A program made the position numbers and the translations under genes. Below, one piece after another: positions 58,390 to 64,000 of a DNA stretch of 64,000 nt. Each line of letters starts with the position of its first letter. The first letter of the stretch is position 1. Source of the DNA: Rhododendron vialii (taxonomy: Eukaryota > Streptophyta > Magnoliopsida > Ericales > Ericaceae); the NCBI RefSeq assembly GCF_030253575.1, contig NC_080566.1, positions 26,922,001 to 26,986,000 of the forward strand, read 5' to 3'. Under the pieces are notes generated by a model, which was not told the origin of the DNA, did not search any database, and worked only from the letters and a program-made list of their open reading frames with translations.

Positions 58390-59492
58390 TCGTGACAAGG
58401 CACTGCACCCCACATTGAGGAAGACTGGAAGAGGAAGTCTGCCAATGATGTATGGGCAGAACTCACCAAATCATATCTCCCCATTGAACGACGTGCTCCA
58501 CCCACAAAAATATCCAGCTGCTCGAACAAAGTAACCAAAAACAACAGAGCAAGTGCTATCGAGTATCCAGAAGCAAGAATGGCTGCTATATCGAATACTG
58601 TATAATCAATACCATCTCATTGAGGGCAAGGTAACACAAAGTAAGATTACCATAAGGTTAAGAAAGCAGCCAGACGCCTTTTTCTTTCAATCCCAGGCCC
58701 AGAATTCTCTCACGAGGATTGGTAGTAGATTTCAGATCATGGAGATCACGGCACCCATACCTGATCCACCAAAATGAAAGGTTCTTGACTGACTTCCACT
58801 TTCTAGAGGAACCCTCCACCGGTTTCCCATGTGCAAACACACTAAGGAGGTGCCGTGGAGGCCTCATCAACTTCCTCAACTCGTCAACTATGGCTCGTTG
58901 TTCCATACTCCGACCTTTCGCAGGATCAACAAAACCTGTCATATTGAGATCGAGCAAACAACACACATCCTCCAAAGTCGGACCCATCTCTAGCTGAGCA
59001 AGGGGAAAGGTGTATGAATGTGTAATCCATTGCGAAACAATCACATCCAGCCACCTCGGATTCTCTGTACACTCAATTCCACACTAGTGCCAATAGCTCA
59101 AGGAACACTTGCCTTTTTTAAAATCTGCAACTATCCCTTATTTTCAACGACTTGTGGCCAAAACTGGGGCAAGGCTTCATAATGTTCTAAAAAATAGTGA
59201 AAGCAAATGGGAAGTCTCCTCGCTCGACACCAAACCTCATGACAAAAGATGGAGGGATGTAAGATTGATTGTTTGATGTGCCCTTATTGATGCCAATCAA
59301 TACCAGTTCCCCATATATGTTACCATTCATGTCAAACTCCGATACCCGCCGCCAAAAAGGATATCCTTTCTGGGGCGCTACCTCTAGACCTGCGCAGAGC
59401 TGATCAGGTTCTACAAAGTTATTTACACGGTGAACCAAAATAGGGAGCTCAAGTGTTTTCCTCCTTGAGCTAAAGTGTTTGGACTTTACCAA
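58390..59492 (-). pseudogene. Plant mobile domain fragment in intron 1
   Basis: Minus-strand frames encode LPILVHRVNNFVEPDQLC and SFVMRFGVERGDFPFAF (59492-59187). After a gap come ENPRWLDVIVSQWITHSYTF, LAQLEMGPTLEDVCCLLDLN (59080-58940), and finally LFEQLDIFVGGARRSMGRYD (near 58535-58470). The TF.L...EM.PTLEDV.LLL block and the later LD...VG.YD block are PMD hallmarks. The pieces are not in one frame, so it is a remnant of a PMD-bearing transposon lying opposite to the host gene. Confidence 0.7.
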
Positions 59493-61695
59493 GTATCTCT
59501 ACCTTGAGCCAAGGTGTTGGGCTCTACCAAGTATTTCCACTTCTCGTTCCATTGGGGTTTGTATTTTTTTGTATTTTTGTTTCCAAGAGCATTTGGAATC
59601 ACTGCAGAGTGCCAGCTTAGAGGTGACATGATTGAAAGAGAAGATCACTGTTGCTCGGGTGTGCCCTAAGTTAGAAAGGTGAGGGTGGATTTGCAAGAGT
59701 CCAGAGCTGATGTGGCTCAGTTTGAGGAGGAGCTTAACGTCGAGCAGATGAAGGCAGTTGAGACGGCGGCAACCTCAGTGCTTGATTTGAATGGCAATGT
59801 GGACAAGGTATGCCCGGGTGATGGAGGAAGAAGAACTCTTAAGTAGTCTTATAAATGGAGGAGGTTTTCTTTGTCTTTATTTGTAGTTGATGGACACTAA
59901 GAAATTCATGTATCAACTTTGTCTTTGTTACCTTCTTCATCCTCTTTTTGTTATGGGCGCCAAGTATGTGTTGGAGAAATTGTGGCAACAAGATTAGTTA
60001 AGGTGGGAGGCGGCTTTGGCAGAGATCAACTAACCAAGTTAGAAGGTGCCGTGTCGTGCAACCATCGAGCTTGGCTCAGTTAGGCTTCTGGACATGTGTC
60101 TCGTATCCCTATTGTGGATGTGAGTGGCGGGAAGAGTACCTAAGGTTATCCCTTCGGGAATATGGCAAGCACTGCAACAGTGCTGCTCGAGACTACCAAA
60201 GGTGGTGGAGTAGGAGAGAGCTTCGGGCAATCGTAGAGTGAGAGAGGATGGGAGTGGATAATGGTCAACCATAGAGTTAAAGTTTCATGTGTACTCAGGG
60301 TGTATTGTTGTTGTTTGTCTTTGCTTTGATGGTGTATCAACCATCCTTATATGGAGGCCTCAGGGATGAACAAGCCAGAGGGATGGAGATAGTTGCCGGG
60401 TGTCAGGGGTGGTTGCAATAAGCAAGGTTGTGGTTGTGATGAGGGTAGTTGTGGTAATGATGAAGGTGGTTGTGGCATGTCTGACTCTGTCAGACGGTTG
60501 ATTGCCCTTTCTCTCTATGACCTGTCAAGGTAGAGCTCAGCTTGTGGAGGTGAGCCTTAACAATCCCTACGCTCTAGCTTCCAAGCCACATACCTCCTTA
60601 GGTCCCAAGTGAGGTACCTGGGCCTTGCTCCCAACCTAGGGTATTATGAGGAGTCGCCAGGCTTGTTAGAGCCTTATTTAGTGTGGAGAATCAGAGATGC
60701 CTAAAGTGTGTCATCAAGCCTTGTAGTGCTATGTTTTGGAGATTCCATGGAGGAGTCCCTGTAAGGAGGTCCATGAAGCCTTATGCTTCCATGGGAGGAG
60801 TCTTGATTTTGGAGGCGCTTGCTTGCCTTACCCGCGGTGTATTGGGTCTGCCGGTAATTGCCACGTGGCGATGCCCTTCCGGATACCTCTCACCTATCCA
60901 TGCTTCTTATGTTTGAATTTACATTTTTGTCTAGCGTATTGTATTGTTTGATTTCAAGTAAGGGGAGAGTAAACTTATTCATATTAAGCTCTTACACAAC
61001 CTCGTGACAATTAACGAGGAAGACTCCTCAACTAATTTCTGATTCTTAATGATTAGAATTTGAGTTTTAAAAGCATCAACTTATATACATTTGGAAGAGG
61101 GATACTAGCCATAGCCATATCCTAATTTTTAGATTTCCCGTATCACCGTATGATATTGTATCCATGTCTCGTATACCTATCCATGTTTCTTAGGTTCTAG
61201 TTTACATATTTGTCTATCGTATTGTATCATTTGGTTTCAAGTAAGGAGAGAATACCCTTATTCATCTGGGTCCGGTTATCTTTGCCTTCTTATTTACTTG
61301 GCAACTTCTGGAAACAAAACCCAAAGTTAAGCTGGTTTTGTAGTTTTTTTATTTTGCACTTGCTTCTCTTCCCTCCTTGATAGTGTAGGACATCGATACC
61401 GTCGGAATCAACTTTTGGGATGGAAACCTTTACTTGGGAGATTGTGGTTGAGTTTTGACCTAACTGCAACAGGGAAAACCATTATATGGCTCACTCTATT
61501 GCAGTTAATTTTGGCGGATAATCTTGGTTTGGGTCAAAGATACAATATACTGGATTACCTTTTGGTTGAAAAACTGCTCCAACAAATTTCCAGAGCACTA
61601 TTTATTAGTACATATTCTTACATTTATTGTAAATTGTGTGTGGTGATATGAAATGGTGAGAAAATCACTGGTAACATTCTTAATCTTTTGTGCAG
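59493..61695 (+). other. Intron 1, right part
   Basis: No gene firmly supported. A plus-strand stretch 59660-59836 reads like protein (RVDLQESRADVAQFEEELNV, then VLDLNGNVDK) before a possible donor, but I recognise no family. A 39-bp duplication (CCTTGAGC.AA.GTGTT) is at 59460-59540. A ~110-bp block (CCTATCCATG.TTCTTA, GTTTCAAGTAAGG) occurs at 60890-61005 and 61165-61265. The acceptor TGCAG ends at 61695. Confidence 0.45.
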
Positions 61696-61804
61696 AGGGA
61701 TATGGTTGGAATTGGGGGATCGTGGTCCGAATTTATAGATTATCTATTTACTTCCTTAAAATCTGGTGATGTTAAGCTTCTGGAGGGAGAGTCAATATCA
61801 CACG
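61696..61804 (+). CDS. Exon 2 of the PAXX-like host gene
   Basis: Between acceptor TGCAG and donor G|GTAATT, 109 nt, phase 0 in and phase 1 out. Encodes RDMVGIGGSWSEFIDYLFTS and LKSGDVKLLEGESISH. The WSEF block is the part I most associate with plant PAXX-like proteins. Later exons are not in the window. Confidence 0.6.
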
Positions 61805-62133
61805 GTAATTCTTATTTTCTAGTAAATATACTATTGTATCAGACATGAGCAATGCTCTTTTGATTACCTACTTATCCTTTGAATGATATCACTTTGTTGA
61901 AGCAACTGATGTGTGCTTGTTCTTTGTCGTTTGTTCTCTTATTTTCTGAAAGTGGTTTCCTTACAAGGACATACTCCTATGTGCTTTGCATATTATTTAT
62001 ATTTCTTTTTTTTTTTTCATTTCATTTCTCAATCGGCATGAAGCTGTTTGATCAGCTAAGTGAGACGGTTTCTTTTTGCTTTCCGTTTCTTTTTATTTGG
62101 ATATTTATTGTTATAATTTTTACGATAAGTATT

Positions 62134-62167
<34 letters not shown>

Positions 62168-62841
62168 GGTAGCATTTATTGCACAAAGTCTCAATACTCT
62201 CAAGTCTCAACCATTGGTTGAGTCATCACTATTTTCTTGCATGAACTTTCCTTAGTCGATTACTCGCTTGTCATAATTGGTTTAATTAATATACAAGGAA
62301 AGGCTTGTCATTTTCTAGTATTTTTAACTGTGTTTTCATGCTTTCTTAGATGCTTATCATGGTTCTTGTATGAGAAATGGTATCTCAACATGATCTATTT
62401 TATTTGAGAATCTTGATTGAGATTTGTTGACGTGTTTATTCTTTGCCATAAATTTTTTATTTTTGAACCTGGAGTTGATTCTAGAGGAGGTAGTGATGAT
62501 CTTGTTGGTAAATGCTTACTCATGCTTGTGGTTTTGTGAGTTGACTTACCAACAGATGTGGTTATTTGGTACTGGAATTCTTGGGTGCCTTGTGTGTGAC
62601 TGCATGTTTAGTGGTGGTGGTGGTGCAGTTAACCCAACATCGGAGGTGATATGTTATGTTAAAGCTGTAACTATTGTTGGCTTATTAAGCTATTATTACT
62701 GCTGTGGTGTCTATGACATATCTTGGGTCATGATTTTTCAGTTGCATATGGCCACAACAGTAATAGTCGCGGTCACCTCTTATTGAATAATTGGTCCTTC
62801 TGTTCTTCTTGTGTTTTGCTACTTAGGGTTGATAAATTTTT
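61805..62841 (+). other. Intron 2, left part, with (CT)n
   Basis: No gene. A CT microsatellite lies at about 62141-62167. The 9-bp TSD TAAATTTTT of the following MITE is at 62833-62841. Confidence 0.6.
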
Positions 62842-63885
62842 GGGAAAATTTCAAAATGGCTCCTGAACTTTGCACCAAATGTCACAGAGACACCTGAACT
62901 TAAGTTTATTTCAATTAAACATCTATACTAATAAAATTCCCAAATTTAGACCCCTGCCGTTATACTCCGTCCAAAAAATTATCCAAAAAATTACTGACGC
63001 GGCATCTCTTACCCGTTTAAGTGGCCCAATTGCAGATGTTTCCAACTGGGAACTATGCACCCAAGCCAAACCCCTCACTTTACCTCACGTTTTGGAGGAA
63101 AAATGACCTTAACCTAATCCCTTCATTTCTCTCTCTAGAAGTCTGGCTATTGTTCCACCATCTCCCTCACTTCAACCCTAGACCTGAAGCCCTTCCTCCT
63201 CCCTTGTTCAACAGATGATGAAGAGAACTGAGGGCCAATTTGGCTTTAAAAGCCAAATAGTGACTTATTTTTTGTCAATTAAAAAAAATCACATTTGTTA
63301 GTTTTGCGTCAAACTTTTGTGACTTATTGATTCTTCTCAACGAAAGGAATCGGAGAAGTAAAATTTTTGATCGAAACTCATAATTTTTTTTAAAAAGACA
63401 AAAATAAGTAAAATAAGTTGAGTTTCGATCAAGATTTTTTACTTTTCTGATTCCTCTCGTCAAGACGAATCAATAAGTCATAAAAATTTGGCGCAAAACA
63501 AACAAATGCAAAAAAAAATTGAATAAAGACGAAAAAATAAGTTACTTAACTTTTCAATCCAAATCCACCCTGAGAGTTCTACCATGAAGATCCAGATGAA
63601 ATCACAACTTTTTCTTCTTTCTGCTCGGGACCACAAGGAAAAGATGAAGTAATGGGTAAAGTGATGGGTTTCTCTTGGGTGGATCATCCCCTATTGGAAA
63701 CATGTGCAATGGGGCAACTTAAACGGGTTGGAGATGCCATGTTAGAAATTTTTGGGACGGAGTATAACGGTTGGGGTCTAAATTTGGGGATTTTGTTTGT
63801 ACAGGTGTTTAATTGAAATAAACTTAAGTTCAGGTGTCTCTGTGACATTTGGTGCAAAGTTCAGGTGCCATTTTGAAATTTTTCC
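62842..63885. mobile_element. MULE-type MITE with ~215-bp TIRs and 9-bp TSD in intron 2
   Basis: The left end GGGAAAATTTCAAAATGG and the reverse complement of the right end GGAAAAATTTCAAAATGG match, and the inverted repeats extend about 215 bp inward (to about 63045 and from about 63675). Direct repeats TAAATTTTT flank it at 62833-62841 and 63886-63894. A 9-bp TSD with long TIRs is diagnostic of Mutator-like elements. There is no transposase, so it is non-autonomous. A second fold-back element is nested inside. Confidence 0.88.
63256..63550. mobile_element. Fold-back MITE nested in the MULE MITE
   Basis: Two inverted arms (about 63260-63390 and 63410-63548) share GTGACTTATTTTTT-like outer and TTTGATCGAAACTCA-like inner sequence and can form a long hairpin. 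Exact ends and TSD are not resolved. Confidence 0.75.
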
Positions 63886-64000
63886 TAAATTTTTTGAAGT
63901 GATGGTTTTACATATGTGCCTATGATGTTTCAACTTATCTCATATCCTCAGCACTAGGAAGTCCTTGTGCAACAGTCTTTTGGTGGTAAGAAGTGTATTG

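Overview
This is a transposon-dense stretch of a large nuclear plant genome, most likely a eudicot. The evidence is plant-type Ty3/gypsy, Ty1/copia, RTE-LINE, MULE and CACTA sequences, plant mobile domain (PMD) proteins, GT-AG introns and plant TATA boxes. The species cannot be named from the sequence. No RNA gene, CRISPR array or prokaryotic gene was seen.

Layout. Positions 1-4334: a minus-strand gypsy element (C) cut by the window edge, with RT, protease, gag, primer-binding site and its 5' LTR. 4335-10584: AT-rich spacer holding a SINE with a 17-bp target-site duplication (5028-5336), local duplications, and a 5'-truncated RTE LINE (7059-9228). 10590-45446: a giant Tat/Ogre-type gypsy element (A) with 1.7-kb LTRs, perfect TSD ATTGT, gag, protease, G-patch, RT, RNase H and integrase. 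Three later insertions are nested in it, each with a perfect 5-bp TSD: a 2.9-kb solo LTR in gag (D, 14249-17137, CCCAT), a 10.9-kb gypsy element in RT (B, 20863-31747, GAACT), and a 1.16-kb inverted solo LTR (E, 36977-38135, GTAGC). Without these insertions A was about 19.9 kb.

Between pol and the 3' LTR, A carries an antisense gene module of three units: a DUF7745-like gene (34928-36154), a multi-exon PMD gene (38492-41555) and a coiled-coil ORF (42271-42573). Each has a TATA box upstream of its start. B carries at the same relative place an antisense three-exon gene with an intact 633-codon spliced frame and a domain resembling the 'putative gypsy type transposon' family (PF04195). These antisense genes, and a GC-rich motif pair shared by A's LTR promoter and its antisense promoters, are the most interesting content of the window.

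45452-49276: a degraded LTR fragment, a solo LTR of B's family (F, 47416-48283, TSD AGAAT) inside a copia LTR, and the 3' part of a minus-strand copia pol. 49277-53901: a CACTA terminus, a fragment of an eIF3b exon, and a MULE transposase pseudogene with an intron and three in-frame stops. 56738-64000: the start of a host gene on the plus strand (promoter, exon 1, exon 2; the rest lies beyond the window), probably the plant PAXX-like end-joining factor. Its introns are filled with a PMD fragment and a MULE-type MITE with a 9-bp TSD that encloses another fold-back MITE.
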